Source: Adiantum capillus-veneris
Taxonomy: Eukaryota; Streptophyta; Polypodiopsida; Polypodiales; Pteridaceae
DNA length: 64,000 nucleotides
Direction: 5' to 3'
NCBI GenBank assembly: GCA_014529385.2
Contig: CM043971.1
Location: 57,542,709-57,606,708, forward strand
Shown: positions 44,936 through 63,549 of the stretch, one piece after another
How the letters are laid out: each line of letters starts with the position of its first letter
Position numbering within the stretch: position 1 is the first letter of the stretch
Translations under genes and position numbers: made by a program
The notes under the pieces: model-generated
Seen by the model: only the letters and a program-made list of their open reading frames with translations
Database searches by the model: none
What the model was told of the DNA's origin: nothing

Positions 44936-46320
44936 CTAGCAGATAATATTACCATGTCGTAGTACATTGTCTTCATGCCGAAGAACAACTTTGGGTTGTA
45001 GCACCTCTTCTTGGTCTTCAACTTCGAGAGGGTCTTCAATAATTGGTTCAGTTGGTGGCTCTCCTTTGTAGGGCTTAAGTAGGCTTACATGAAAGGCATT
45101 GTGTATGAGCCAATGGTTGGGCAACTTGAGTTGATAAGCCGTCTCGTTGATGGGCTTCAAGATTTGGAAAGGACCATAGTATCTTTTTGCTAGTTTAGCA
45201 TAATACTTTTGATGGCCCGTAGTATTTTTGCCCATTGTTTGCCTTGATCGAGCCTTAGGAAACTTGAGTAAGACCCATGCCAATCATTTTCTTTGAACAT
45301 TAAGGCTCTTCTGTGCTTATCAGTAGCAGCTTTTTGTCTTTGTTGAGAAATGGATATAGCCTCCCTAATCTTTTGAAAAGATTCTTGTAGGTCATGGCTA
45401 TACTCATCGGCGGCAAAGATCTTCCCATGTACTTTGAGTAGCAAGGGACTTTTAGGTCTTCCCTCAATGATCTCAAAAGGTGCTTTTCCCGTAGAAGTAT
45501 GTACAGTATCATTGTAGGCATACTCTACAAGAGGTAAGTACTTTTCCCGTTGTGAGCGTTGATCTACTTCGGTAACATAAGTCTTGAGTAGATAGAGTAT
45601 CGTGATATTGGCTATCTCACTTTGGCCATCCGTTTGTGGGTGATAGGCCGAAGAGAAATTCAATCTTGTTCCTAGATTTTCAAAGAGACCTTTTTAGAAA
45701 TTACTAGTCATTCTAGGATCTCTATCTGACACGATGGATGTGAGTAATCCATGGTGCTTTAAAATCTGAGATATGAAGAGAGTTGCCATTTGATGTGCCT
45801 TATAGTATTTTTGACAGGAATAAAATGTGCTTGCTTACTAAACCTGTCAACTATTGTCCATATTCCTATATTCCCATGGATAGACTTGGGTAATCCAAAG
45901 ATGAAATCCATGGATATAGTCTCCCATGGTGAATTTGGAATAGGCAATGGCTGGAGTAATCCAAGTTGCTTCCCTCTATCATACTTGGTCTTTTGGCATA
46001 TTACACATTTTGAAACATACTCTTGTATGTCCACTTTCATGGTAGGCTAATAGAAGTACGTCTCTACTCCTCGGAGAGTAGGTTGAATACCTCTATGCCC
46101 CGCATATGGAGGAGCATGGGATTTATACATAACTTTCTCACGAAGGGAATGGGTAACACATAGCCTATTACCGTGGAGAAGATAACCATCTTGCAAGGTG
46201 AATGGTTCCTCTTTCTTCCCCAAAGCAAGGGCTGACATTATGTCTCTAAAGTCAGGGTCAGTAGCATACTCATCTATCATAGAGGATAGATGATCGTGAG
46301 TAGCTATAGATACCGCATTA
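44936..46320 (-). pseudogene. F1 integrase and C-terminal tail
   Basis: Minus strand: 'MIDEYATDPDFRDIMSAL' (46280), zinc region with His in 'YAGHRGIQPTLRGV' and Cys in 'SKCVICQKTKYD', Asp in 'TISMDFIFGLPKS', Asp in 'VSDRDPRMTSNF' (about 45735) and Glu-bearing 'HPQTDGQSEIANI'. The tail has '[20 protein letters not shown]' and '[16 protein letters not shown]'. Frameshifts near 45290 and 45800 and stops near 45695 and 46050 disable it. Confidence 0.9.
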
Positions 46321-46328
46321 ACTTTGGG

Positions 46329-46800
46329 TCATCGTGAAAGTGCATCGGCCACTTGATTGTGCTTACCAGCTATGTGAGCAATATGGAAATTAAATTGCAA
46401 AAGAAAATTTGCCCACCTCATTTGTTTGTCGGAAAGCTTGGTTTGCGTCATGGAATACTTGAGACTTTGGTGGTCGGTTCGTAGGATAAATGGAGTCCCC
46501 AATAGGTAGTGCTTCCATGTGTTTAGGGCATGTAGAATAGCTAAAAGCTCTTTCTCATAAATGCCCAAGACTCGTTCATCAATATTGAGCCTTCAGCTCT
46601 CATATGCTATGGCATGCCCTTCTTGAAGCAAAACTGCTCCAAGGCAATCACCACAAGCATCACATTGGACCTCAAATGGCTTTGAGAGATCCGGAAGCAC
46701 GAGGACTGGTTGGGAAGTAAGCTTCTCTTTGAGATTTTCAAAAGCATTTTGCTCCTTAGCAGTCCACACAAACTTAACTTTCTTCTTAGTTAAGTCGTTA
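46329..46800 (-). pseudogene. F1 RNase H
   Basis: 'FEVQCDACGDCLGAVLLQEG' starts the domain and 'GIYEKELLAILHALNTWKHY' and 'ILRTDHQSLKY' follow. It ends at 'HNQVADALSR'. A stop near 46595 interrupts the frame. The same segment in the outer F1 fragment is tandemly duplicated. Confidence 0.9.
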
Positions 46801-49201
46801 GTCCACAATGCAGTGATCGATAGTCCACACACATACTGAGAAAAAGCTTGTTCTCCCTCAATGCTTGAAAAAACACTTGGAGATGTTGCTTATGTTCCTC
46901 CAAAGACTTGGAGCAGATAATGATATCATCAAAGAACACTCCAGTGAATTTACGATATGGTCTAAAAATTTTCAGTGATCGATAGTCCACACACATACTG
47001 TATGTACCATCTTTCTTTTGCACTAAAAGGATTGGAGAACAAAAGGGAGAGGAACTAGGCCTCACCATCCCTTTGTTTACCAGCTCTTGTACTTGCCTCA
47101 TGATCTCCTCTTTTTGAGCTTGTGAGACTCGATAAGGAGGCTTGTTAGGTGGTGAGCTTCCAGGAAGGAGCTCAATACGATGGTCATCATCCCCTCGTTT
47201 TGGAGGTAAGTCCATAGGGATATCATCGATGAACACATCTTGGAATCCTTTTAGAAAATTAGAAAACTCTAACTCTTCTTGATTCCTACCATTTACATTT
47301 GATGAAACATTAGTATCTTTTAGAGACTCTTTGACAAAAATCATGTACGTAGAAACTGAGCTCTTCATTGACTTATCAAAAGCAAGAGGATTTACAAATG
47401 GAATAGTGTGACCATGCTCACTAGCATCTATATACATGTTCTTTCCCCTGTAGGTGAGGTAGATTCTCCTTTCAGGGAACTTCATGTTGCTAGCCATGCG
47501 ATCAAACCATGGTGCCCCTAGGATAACATCCTCATGTTGGAGAGGAGAGATGAAGAAGTCTTCCTTGTCGACATAGCTTTGGACATGAAGCCTCAACTTC
47601 CCAATCAAGGGAGTAACGGAGGCTTGTTGTCCCTTGAAAGCTGCATTAGCCACTACTATATCTCCCATCTCAAAAGCTTGAATGCCCAACTTGGTGGCCA
47701 ACTCCATTGATATGAAGTTAAGAGTAGAGCCAGGGTCAAACAAGATGAAGGCATCATTCTCTCTTACCTTTCCCCAAGAATAGGAAAGTGATGATCCTTT
47801 GCAATGAGCATCCTTCTTTTGGAGCTTTGATGGTGGAAGCCCTAGGAGTCTCATTGCGAGTATTCTTCTTGGGGTAAGAACGATAGCCATGTCCTTGCTC
47901 CCCACACTTGAAACACTTATGGTCCTTGAGAAAAGCTTCAAGATCTTCAGGAGAGAGTTTGTTTTTACCTTTGTAAACTCCCTTTTCCGTGGACCGATTG
48001 TTGTTGTTGTTGGAATTGACTTGGGAAGTATTTTGAACATTGGTTTTCCCCTTTGCATCATTTTTGTCTTTGTTTTCCATGGGCTTGACATTACGTCTAG
48101 ACCCTTGATGGAAATTGATGCGTGAAGCAACCATGGTGTGATGAATTACTTCGGTAATAGTACTAAGACGTTGAGAGTTGATGTATTCGGTAATCTCTTC
48201 AGGTAATCCTGCACAGAATTGCTGTCCTTGCTCGGCAAAGTCTATCTTTTGCAAGACATTAGCCTTGAGATGTAAATCCCAAAACTTTTTTACATATTTG
48301 TGGATAGACTCATGGGAGAGGAGCTTCAAGATGCGCCATTCGGTAAGCACTTTGTCGTTTGCATCGCTTGCAAGAAACTGCTTCATGATGGAAACTCGTA
48401 GAGTTTTCCATGTCTTTGGGGCTTCACCATTGCCACGAAGGCTAGCCCACCATTGACGAGCTGATGTTTGGAAGTGCATAGCTACATGGAGTAGCTTAGA
48501 GGACTTTGTGAAGCCCTCATCTCCAAAGGCCGCATCAAATTGCTGGATGAAGGCCAACACTTTGTCGGTAGCACCGAAGGTGCCATCATAGGTGAGAAAA
48601 GAGATACTCTTTCCTCCCTCCTTGAACTTCTTTAGCTTTTGTGACCTTCGCCATGCAGGAAATGATTTGCAATGTCCTCCCCTCTTGTATTCTCTAGGAG
48701 AATAACCATAACTTTCTTCAGAACAGGAGGAAGGTGAAGAAGAAGGAGAAGAGGGTGACCTCTTCCTAGCCCTTTTCTTCCTTTGTTTCCTCTCTTTCCT
48801 TTGAGAGTGATGAGGAGAAGGACAGTGTGTTGATCTTTTCCTCTGGGGAGGAGTGGGAGATCGTCTAGACCGCCGTCTTCGTGGAGCCACATCTTCAGAG
48901 GAACTTAAACTTTCATTGCTTTCTTGCTCTTTGGATTCTTCCTCTCGAATGGGAGAGATTCTTCTTTTGGGGGTCTCTTCAAGAAGCCTCCTAAGCTCTC
49001 TCTCCTCTTGGAGAGGAAGGGAAATTCCATAAGCACGAAGTTGTTGAGTAACTTCGGCTTGCAAAGCAGGGTTTCCCATAGCTTGCTGCAACCTAGTGAG
49101 ACGAGATAATTCACAAACATGGGAGCATCATCATTAGCACCTTCATGTGAAAAATCAAAGCTATCAATTTTCATTCTACTCTCTTGATTATTGTCAGCCA
49201 T
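46801..49201 (-). pseudogene. F1 gag, protease and rearranged reverse transcriptase
   Basis: Gag starts at the ATG 49201 ('MADNNQESRMKIDSFDF') with a frameshift near 49100. The frame 49091-47754 has a Ser/Arg-rich segment ('RKERKQRKKRARKRS'), a capsid part ('ARQWWASLRGNGEAPKTWK') and a zinc knuckle whose last Cys is Tyr ('CFKCGEQGHGYRSYP'). The frame 48130-46790 gives a protease with 'FDPGST'. Its reverse transcriptase is scrambled: 'MCVDYRSL' runs directly to 'KIFRPYRKFTGVFFDDIII', and then a second 'MCVDYRSL' appears. Central palm blocks are missing and a short block is duplicated, so no enzyme could be made. Confidence 0.9.
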
Positions 49202-49615
49202 GTTAACAAAATCTATGTATGTACTTAGTGTATGCTTTGGCAATTCAAAACCTTAGTTGCCACTCCTCTTAGCCTTTGAAAATCGGTTCTTAAGTATCTA
49301 CACCCACGGCTCAAAGTGGTTAATTATAGAGAGTAGAGGAGTAGGTCTAACATAGCAGAGTTGCCAAGGGCTAGCTCCTTTCGGACTTCTTATGGCTCAA
49401 TAATGATAAAGCCATAGGCAAGTCTAAAAAGAATCCATTATTAAGTCCAAATCTCCCGACATGTGCACCATCCCCCACATAGTGGGCTCAACAAAACCGA
49501 TAATAGATCTCAGTTCCACTTACCCTAATATAATTAACAACATCAACCATTTATAGGCTACTTAAGGACCTCTCTTCTTAAGCAAGAAAAGAGAAACCAA
49601 ATTCTCTGATATCAA
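49202..49615 (-). other. F1 leader and primer-binding site
   Basis: Non-coding stretch between gag and the 5' LTR. It matches 63047-63227 next to the outer F1 gag. The binding site TGATATCAGAG lies at 49604-49614. Confidence 0.85.
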
Positions 49616-56149
<6,534 letters not shown>

Positions 56150-56150
<1 letters not shown>

Positions 56151-56286
56151 TTACTCTTGGTTTCATTGAACCTCCTTCTGAACCATGTTCTGGTCAACCA
56201 AACAAGTGGATCCATGAAGGATGACACTTGGGAAAACATTAGTGTTCTTAAGATGAAGTTTCCTACTTTTGTTTTTGAGGACAAAA
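56150..56286 (+). pseudogene. Remnant of a gypsy polyprotein C-terminus in element C
   Basis: The plus strand reads 'VLVNQTSGSMKDDTWENI' then 'LKMKFPTFVFEDKNSS' and a stop, just before the polypurine tract. The Thr-Trp-Glu followed by Phe-Pro and Phe-Glu-Asp-Lys pattern is typical of the tail after integrase in Ty3/gypsy elements. It suggests element C derives from a gypsy element despite its short LTRs. Confidence 0.55.
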
Positions 56287-56308
56287 ACTCTTCTTAAGGG
56301 GGGAGTAA

Positions 56309-56455
56309 TGTCAGGACACCAGCAAGGCCGGACTAGACAAGGGTAGGGCCGAGCTAGGCGGTGTGGAACGGAGAGTCCAGCTAGGGCAAAGGGCCAGGGG
56401 CTTGCCTATATAATGGGTGGTGGACTCTCTAACCCTAGTTTCCCCTGCTCTTACA
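56309..56455 (+). repeat. 3' LTR of element C
   Basis: 147 bp, TGTCAGGACACC to CTCTTACA, preceded by a polypurine tract and followed by TAATA (56456-56460). Confidence 0.93.
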
Positions 56456-56460
56456 TAATA

Positions 56461-57032
56461 GCTCCTTACAGGGGGGTTTCCTTCAGCTGCAAGTGGTTTA
56501 GCTCTTAGAAGATCATCTTGAATAGAGATGGGTCTCATAGCTTCCAAGCAGGTACTTAAAGGTTTGTTTAGACCCTGACAGAAACGAGAAATTTGTTGTT
56601 CCATAGTCATTGGTGGTGCATAACGTCGTAAAGACACATATTTGGTGTAGTATTCTTCCAAAGTAAGCTCTAACTGTTTGAGGAAAAAGAATTCATTCAT
56701 TTTAATAGCTTGGTGAGATGGAGGAAGATATCTTTCTCTCACTGCCTGCTTCATTCTTTCCCAGGAGGGACTAATGGAAGGGTTATCTCTAGAGTATTGT
56801 TTCCACTAGAGTTTTGCATCTCCGGTGAGTCGAAACATTCCTAACATTGCCTGATTTTCTGAAGCAGCTCCTGTTGCCAAGAAATAATCATCCATGGCGT
56901 CGAGCCAGGCTTCGGCATCACATTCTAAGTTGGTTCCGTCTCCCTTGAAAATTGGGAGTTGAACTTGTTTTAACAATAGTTTCTTTTCCTGGGTGGGAGT
57001 ATAGAGGCTTTTTGCATTTCCCTGAGTTTGTA
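56461..57032 (-). pseudogene. Element D gag, N-terminal part
   Basis: From about 57032 the minus strand reads 'LQTQGNAKSLYTPTQEKK', 'QLPIFKGDGTNLECDAEAWL' and 'MKQAVRERYLPPSHQ', then 'EEYYTKYVSLRRYAPP' and 'QISRFCQGLNKPL'. These are typical of gypsy capsid regions. A TAG near 56808 replaces a codon before 'WKQYSRD'. The frame is broken by element C at 56460 and resumes at 42771. Confidence 0.85.
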
Positions 57033-57264
57033 ATTAATGAAAATCTTTTAGTGATAACACTACTTTTGTTTTGTCATTCAAGTTTTCTACTCTATATATT
57101 TTTACAATTTTGAATGAAGACAGAAATCCGACAATCACTATCACCATCTCAATTAAACTACACAAAGCATGTCATAAAACCATGTTATATACAAGAGTTA
57201 ATACAACCCCAGTGACTTATACTATGTACAAGATGGACTCATGATATATACAATGTGTAACTCT

Positions 57265-57705
57265 CTATATGAAAATCCTCTTCACCACTGGTGGGTCTGA
57301 CAAGGGATCAAAAAATATGACATCTTTTGGTCCCCTAAATTTTGGGCCTACCTTCATGGGCCTGATCCTACCTGGGTATAGTACTTTGGCTACCTGATCA
57401 TATACCCACTGATTTTGTGACACTTCTACCCCATCTATAATAATGGTCTGATATGCATCTTCAATCCCACTGAAAAAGAAAACTTCGATGGTCCGAAGTG
57501 TTTCTGCCCACTTGAGTCTTTTCAGATTGAGTGCCAACCCTTCTACCTGTCTCGCATCAATCACGAAAATCCTGCCAAACTGTGACCAGTTGATTCCCCA
57601 TGTAGGAGGAGGGGAAAACATTACATCTAATAATTGCATGATGCTCTTGCGTAATACAAAGTTATTGGAGTTGCAAGCAGCCTCGAACATGATGTTGAAA
57701 ATCAC
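57265..57705 (-). CDS. Element D leader ORF, 146 codons, unknown
   Basis: An open frame between the primer-binding site and gag. It includes 'GINWSQFGRIFVIDARQVEG' and 'WVYDQVAKVLYPGRIRPMKV' and looks like a folded protein, not noise. It has no recognised family. Unlike the Tat leader ORF it shows no basic N-terminus. The fragment at 7970-8139 covers only the sequence upstream of it. Confidence 0.5.
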   Translation of the reverse strand: MIFNIMFEAACNSNNFVLRKSIMQLLDVMFSPPPTWGINWSQFGRIFVIDARQVEGLALNLKRLKWAETLRTIEVFFFSGIEDAYQTIIIDGVEVSQNQWVYDQVAKVLYPGRIRPMKVGPKFRGPKDVIFFDPLSDPPVVKRIFI

Positions 57706-57849
57706 AACTTTTGGTAAGCTTGGCAGATATTTTCCTGTATTGATAGGGAAATTCTCATTTCACAATATACCATAATTAAAAATACAATATAACTTGTGCC
57801 TATTTTTTTCAACCTTTACCCTCCCAAGGTTAGGACCTTATTAAACCAT

Positions 57850-57861
57850 GCTCTGATACCA
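57850..57861 (-). other. Primer-binding site of element D
   Basis: The minus strand reads TGGTATCAGAGC, complementary to initiator tRNA-Met, two bases from the 5' LTR. Confidence 0.92.
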
Positions 57862-57863
57862 CT

Positions 57864-60737
57864 TGTAAGGTCCCCAAACCTGCCGACACCAAAAACGGGA
57901 TGGGACCATTGACAGGTCTCTAGGCCTACTAAAGTCAGAGTCCTTAAACAGGAAAAATTCCAGGGAAGTCACCTTTACCATTGACAATGGTTTAGGTTTA
58001 TAGCCCTAGAAAGAGACCTAGTCCTGTCTCGCAGTGGAAACGGGACCACTAAAATATATATATATATTCCGGCCCTATAACTTCATCATTCAGATTATGG
58101 TTTCCTTAACCAACGCTTTTTTTCCTCCTAACATATGTGAGGGCACAGCCGTTGGTGGATTCCTTGTCCAAGTGAAGAAGTTTCTAAATGTTTTAGTGCG
58201 CGGGAATGGATAGTTACCTGACTAATCAGGTCCACCCGTCTATGATTGACAACCTTAGTCAATCCCCACTTACCACCCTCCACTCACACATGATTTTTGT
58301 GTTGTTTAATTACTACCACATTCTTTTCACAATTAAAACAATGATTCCTTTTAACTTTCACAACAACTGAATTTCATTAATACAACCTTTGAAAACAGTA
58401 TTGAAGACATTCTTTCAGCAAACAAACATCTTTAGACTTAAGACAAGGTACTGTCATTCTGAAGTATCTCTGACCAGTACTGGCTTGTCTCAAGACCACC
58501 TATACAAGGGTGAAAAAACGGCACCCAATCCTTATTTATAAAAATCGAGGTGGAAAAAGCCATCACCTAAAGTCGGGGCGCCCATACGCCAACCGGTTGC
58601 CTATACAACCGGGCGGTTCCTCTAGGATAAACTTGAAATCTTAAGTAATATCCACAAACAAAAACAAGCACAGGGTAAAGACTCCACACGCGCTAAGCAA
58701 ATCGACTCATCCATGGCAAAATCGCCATCATCACTCATTACCTCGAGTAAAATATTTCCAAGGAATCAGAGGTGTCTTGAGACAAGCTGTCTTAAGGATG
58801 GTCAAACATTTCTTTCCTAGGTCAATCATAACCCAATCATTTCTTTCCTATTTACAATCATTGCTCGTTCGTTTCGTGGAAGTTACCTTTCGTTTATAGC
58901 CATTTTACCCTTCCTAACCTTACGTATGCAATGCTAACTTAAAAATGAACTCTAAAAGATTTTAAGTGAACAAAATAGAAATCCACCTAAGACTGCTCGG
59001 CCATGTGCTGTTGGGCGGAAGCCCGTAGACTTTCCTCCGTCGGCCTATGGATAGGACCAGCCTCATGCTTATTAGTGGCTTTATTTCTTTTGTTGCTAAC
59101 ATCCTCTTCCTTGGTAAGAGGATTTTCCCTGGTTCTCTTTGGAGCCATATCGGCAGCTTTATAAAAAGACTTAATCGATTAGAAGTTTAATTGAATAATC
59201 TCTTTTTTTCTTTTTACCCAAATAAAGATTTTTGGAGTAAGTAGGTATCCTTAATAGTTAATTGGATGAGATATTCCTCCTGTAATTTTCTTGTACTATA
59301 AGTAATTTCCCATAATTACCATTTAATTAGGGAAGCCATTTAACTAGGTTTCTCTTTAGTCTATATTCCATCAATATTTTATATTCAACATTAGTAAATT
59401 ATAATTCCTATCGGCTAATGGATTACTCACCCAAAAATGAAATTTGATATGTTCTATTTTTAGGAATTTTCATAAATTTGATTCATAACCTTTCCCTCCT
59501 ATACTTATGGTCAAATTTAGGCCAAATTTTGCAGATAGTAGTTGGTTATACCAACCATTTATGCTGAGGTAATTTTCCCACCCTTCAATAGTGATTTTGG
59601 ACCTCATGTATTTATTTGTTAATTAGATAAATTCATTTACTAATTTCCTTTGACTATTTTATACGCAAAATCGATTGCTTTTAATGAAGATAAATATTTA
59701 AACTATTTATTTGAGATTGGGGTATTTATCACGGACTCCTCAAGGTGTGTTCTACCTTTGATAATTATATCAAAGGTTTTTGGATTAATTTACTATTTTT
59801 CCCCTTTTATTTTTCCCTCAAAATAATTTAATGAGATAATTAGGTAAACTAATTATTTGAGCTTGGCATAATTATCACGGTTTTCCTAAGGTGTGATTAA
59901 CCTCTGATAAATAACTCAAAGCATTTTGAATCAATTTGTTAATTTCCCCCTTTTAATTTATCCTAAAACCATTTTAATTTTGCTAAAATAATTAGGTAAA
60001 TTAATTATCTGAGGTTAACATAATTATCACAGATTTTCTAAGGTGTGATTAACCTCTAATAAATAACTCAAAGCATTTAGAATCAACTTGTTAATTTCCA
60101 CCTTTTAATTTGTCCTAAAAATAGAGCAATTCTGCTAAAATAATTAGGTAAGTTAATTATCTGAGGTTAACATAATTATCACGGGTAGCGGTCTCTCTAG
60201 ATGAGAGAGAGTGTGTCAAGGCTCCGAGTCTAAATTTTTATGAAGGAAAGGGGGTCTTTTTATAGTTTTTATGGGCCCCGGGCTGTTCTTGGCAGGTTTT
60301 GACACCTCAAGCAGGCCCCCAGCTTCAAGGTAGGGCCAATTGCTGCTATTTCAGTCTCTGGTAGGTTCTCGCCAGCTCCACACTACCCCCACAGCTTCCA
60401 GAATCGATTTTGGTTGATTTTACTGATTTCTAATGATGAAAATTGGAATATCAATTAATTCTAGAACCTTAGGATAAGAAAGTCTTTGTTAATAATAATT
60501 ACTGAAACCATCCAATTTTTATTAACTAATTGAATTCCCAGTGTAAACTTTCAGGGCCATTAACTTTTCTAGTTTTTATCGGATTCTGATTTTGAAAATT
60601 ACTAACCATAGTAAAGCTATGTATATGATTCCAAAAATACCAATATCAGCCATGATTGAATCATTCAAAAGTGGGTTTCAATTTAATTTACAAGCTTTGT
60701 ACAATTTTTTAAGGTTTCAGAAACTGGAAACCTTACA
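57864..60737 (-). repeat. 5' LTR of element D (about 2.9 kb)
   Basis: Aligns with 34958-39144 except for a deletion: the minisatellite at 59640-60185 stops at 'aattatcacggg' and continues directly with 'tagcggtctctc', which is at about 38618 in the other LTR. Confidence 0.92.
58980..59148 (-). CDS. Small conserved ORF inside the D LTR (5' copy)
   Basis: Starts MAPKRTRENPLTKEEDVSNK, the counterpart of 36351-36175. Here a TAG stands just before the GTGG that could be a splice donor. Confidence 0.4.
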
Positions 60738-61598
60738 TAGTCCCAATTGACACCTAGAATGGTGTCCATTGCATCTACGTCAACTTCTTTGCAAACAAAC
60801 ATTGTCGGTGTTTCCACAATCGGCAGAGAGCAAAATACATGCACAAACAAATGGATGGGACAATGCCAACTGAGACCCACCGATCGTGTTGCCTTACCAA
60901 AATTTACGGACCCTTGGAAATCTTGCAGCACCTTGCGCTTGAAAGAAAGCAACGCCCAATGGTCTGGAGTTCGCCATTCTGAACTCTGCAATGAGGGTGT
61001 CTCCATGGCTTCTAACCTACCGTAGCCTTGGCTTGACTTCGGTACCACATACTTGTGGGAGTACATAAATATTCGCTGCTCGGTAAGTTTTTTTGACGAG
61101 ACATTAGGAAACATAAGCTCCCTAATGTGAGCATGCACAACCATGAACGTGCCTGAGAGGCACTCAAGCGACTGCTCCTCAACTAAGATGGATAGAAAAA
61201 CATATTTACAAATACCCTTAGTCAAACAAAATGATCGCATGCACGTTAAACATGATATATGCATGGGATAGCTAAACCATGAGGACTTACAATGAGGTGC
61301 AAATGGAGTTGAAGCTCTCTGCAGGTGGATCTTAGCTGCACTGTACACGTGTTGCACGATGGCCACCATTCCGGACTTGGTTTCTCTGAATGCCAATATA
61401 TTGTCTTCCCTTCCAATGGCATTCCAGTACGCCTTGACATTGTACGCGATGAGGTCCAGCACTAGACGGTTGCATGTAGACCCATGAACCCTTCTTGAAT
61501 ATCTATGGGATCCATCCCCCCTCTGAATTTTTTGTGTTGTGCAACACAATCTCCTGTATCTCTGGTTTGGGCCGTCTATACGTGTTAGCGGTGGACAT
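60738..61598 (-). pseudogene. 5' exons of the TIR-element gene with a possible ubiquitin-like domain
   Basis: The start chosen is the ATG at 61598 ('MSTANTYRRPKPEIQE'), with a one-base frameshift near 61525 in a G run. Exon 1 includes 'RLVLDLIAYNVKAYWNAIGR' and ends at 61291. A 108-bp intron (GT at 61290-61289, AG at 61184-61183) leads to exon 2: 'EEQSLECLSGTFMVVHAHIR', 'SSEWRTPDHWALLSFKRKVL', 'LSWHCPIHLFVHVF' and 'EVDVDAMDTILGVNWDY'. The exon is cut by gypsy D; dropping it and one TAGTC joins the frame to 34952. No family is recognised for this part. Confidence 0.65.
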
Positions 61599-62336
61599 GC
61601 TTGGGAAGTTGGGCTTAGGAAGGGATTGGGAATGGGTGGGAGGAAGGTGAGGGAGAGAAGTGGGCAAGGCTGTGGGCTATTGTGTGTGGGTACTGTGGAG
61701 AGAAAATGAGGAGTTGAGGGGGGGGGTGAGGTGAGCTGCCTATGGTGGCTATGGTGGCTTTGACAGTAGAGATAGAGAAAGAGGGGAGGAGTGAAAGGTA
61801 GAGAGGATAGTGGTGATCTGTGGGCTATGGGGTGTGGGTCTGTAGAGGGTTGATGGAGGTGTGAGAGAAGGGGGAGCTATGGAGAGAGGAAGAGAGTGGT
61901 GGAAAGATTTTGGCTATGGCTGCCTTGACTGTAGAGAGAGAATGAGAGGAGGGAGAGCGTGGGAGAGAAAAGTAGTGATAGAGGGAGAGAAAAGTGGATT
62001 TTGGGGGGGGGAATTTGACATTTTGAAGTTAGTATATGTTTTGGAACAGTTTTGGAGGCAAATGAGTCAATTTTGATACTTTTTTAAAAAAATTGTTTTT
62101 TAGGGTTTTTAAGCCTGCGCATTTTTTCTTTTGGGGGGGTCCCTCCCCCTTTTATGACACCTCTTTCCCCCTTTTAACCCCCCCCCCCCCCCCCCCCAAG
62201 CCTCCCTCCCCCCATTTTCTAAGAACCAAGCATTGAAGAGGGAGACAATTAGGCTGCACCCCTACCATTCCTCCCCCTCTAGGTGATATCCCAAGAGCCC
62301 TCTCAGTGGTTCTCCCTTAAGCCTTCACTCATCAAA
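61599..62336 (-). promoter_or_regulatory. Right subterminal region of the TIR element
   Basis: Purine-rich (gagaggg-type) sequence upstream of the minus-strand gene, with a C homopolymer at 62178-62197, which is a G run when read inward from the end. No gene is supported. A phrase near 62065-62090 ('gagtcaattttg', minus 'CAAAATTGACTC') is shared with the left subterminal region near 18750. Confidence 0.45.
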
Positions 62337-62368
62337 AAGGCCCAAGGAGAGTCCATATTTTTCCTAAT
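62337..62368 (-). repeat. Right 32-bp terminal inverted repeat
   Basis: The minus strand reads ATTAGGAAAAATATGGACTC then TCCTTGGGCCTT, matching 18251-18282 with two differences. It abuts F1 gag sequence 'actttgtcagtggcacc'. Confidence 0.8.
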
Positions 62369-63227
62369 GACTTTGTCAGTGGCACCAAAGGTGCCATTTG
62401 AGAAAAGAGATACTCTTTCCTCCCTCTTTGAACTTATTGAGCTTTTCTGATCTTTGCCATGCAAGGTATGACTTGCGATCTCCTCTCCTCTTGATTTCTC
62501 TAGAAGAATAGCCATATCTTTCATTGGGAGAGGAGGAAGGTGAAGAAAAAGGAGAAGAGGGTGACCTCTTTCTTGACCTTTTCTTCCTTTGTTTCCTCTC
62601 TTCCCTTTTGGAGTGACGAGGAGAAGGACTGTGTATTGACCGTTTCCTCATGAGAGGAGTTGGCAATCGTTTAGACCACTGTCTCTGTGGGCCCACATCT
62701 TCAGAGGAGTTTAGAGATTCATTACTTTCTTGTTCTTTGGATTCCTCCTCTCGTATGGGAGAGAGTCTTCTTTTGGGGGTCTCATCAAGAGGCGTGCTAA
62801 GCTCTCTCGCCTCTTGGAGAGGAAGGGAAATCCCATAAGCACAAAGTTGTTGAGTAACTTCGACTTGCAAAGTAGGGTTGCCCATAGCTTGATGCAGCCT
62901 AGTAACAAGATAATTGATAAACATGGGGGCATACGCATTAACACCTCATGTGCAAAATCAAAGTTATCAATGTGCATTCTACTCTCTTGGTTATTGTCAG
63001 CCATGCTAATTATACTTATTTGTTTACTTAGTGTATTCTTTGGCAATTCAAAATCTTAGTTGCTACTCCTCTTAGCCTTTGAAAATAAGAACTTAAATAT
63101 CTACACCCACATCTCGAATTGATTAATTATAGAGAGTAGTGGGGTGGATCTAACATAGCAGAGTTGTCGAGGGATAGCTCCTTGCAGACTCCTTATGGCT
63201 CAATAAAGTCGTAGGCAAGTCTAAAAA
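62369..63227 (-). pseudogene. F1 gag N-terminus and leader (outer copy)
   Basis: Gag starts at the ATG 63002 ('MADNNQESRMHIDNFDF') with a frameshift near 62930. The frame 62924 onward has the Ser/Arg-rich segment ('ERKQRKKRSRKRS') and ends at 'GATDKV' exactly where the fragment ending at 18250 begins. Leader sequence 63047-63227 matches the nested F1 copy and is cut by the copia LTR at 63228. Confidence 0.9.
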
Positions 63228-63549
63228 TGTAAAGAATGAGGATGCAAGAGAGCTACACAAGACAAGCACAAAGCACACAGAGATGGAAAGCTTCTTCTTC
63301 TTCTTCACAGAAAAGAGAGTACAAAATGACTAAGTGCTAAAACTGAAAAGTAGCACATATGTACATGCGGTCACTAAGTGTGAACTCGCTAGAAGCGTAC
63401 TAGGCTGGCACTATAAGTGTAGTCCAGCTGTAGAATCACTGGCAGAGATCCTCCGTGTCGGTCACCTAACACGCCAGTGAGTAAATGCCGTAAGCGGCCA
63501 AGACCCGTAGTGGATGCCAGCTCAAGGTGTAGAGCTCGACATCTCAACA
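63228..63549 (-). repeat. 3' LTR of a Ty1/copia element
   Basis: About 322 bp. On the minus strand it starts TGTTGAGATGTCGAGC and ends ATTCTTTACA. The purine tract CTCGAGGGGGAG precedes it. The base run AAAAA at 63223-63227 may be the target duplication; the other side lies outside the window. Confidence 0.88.
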
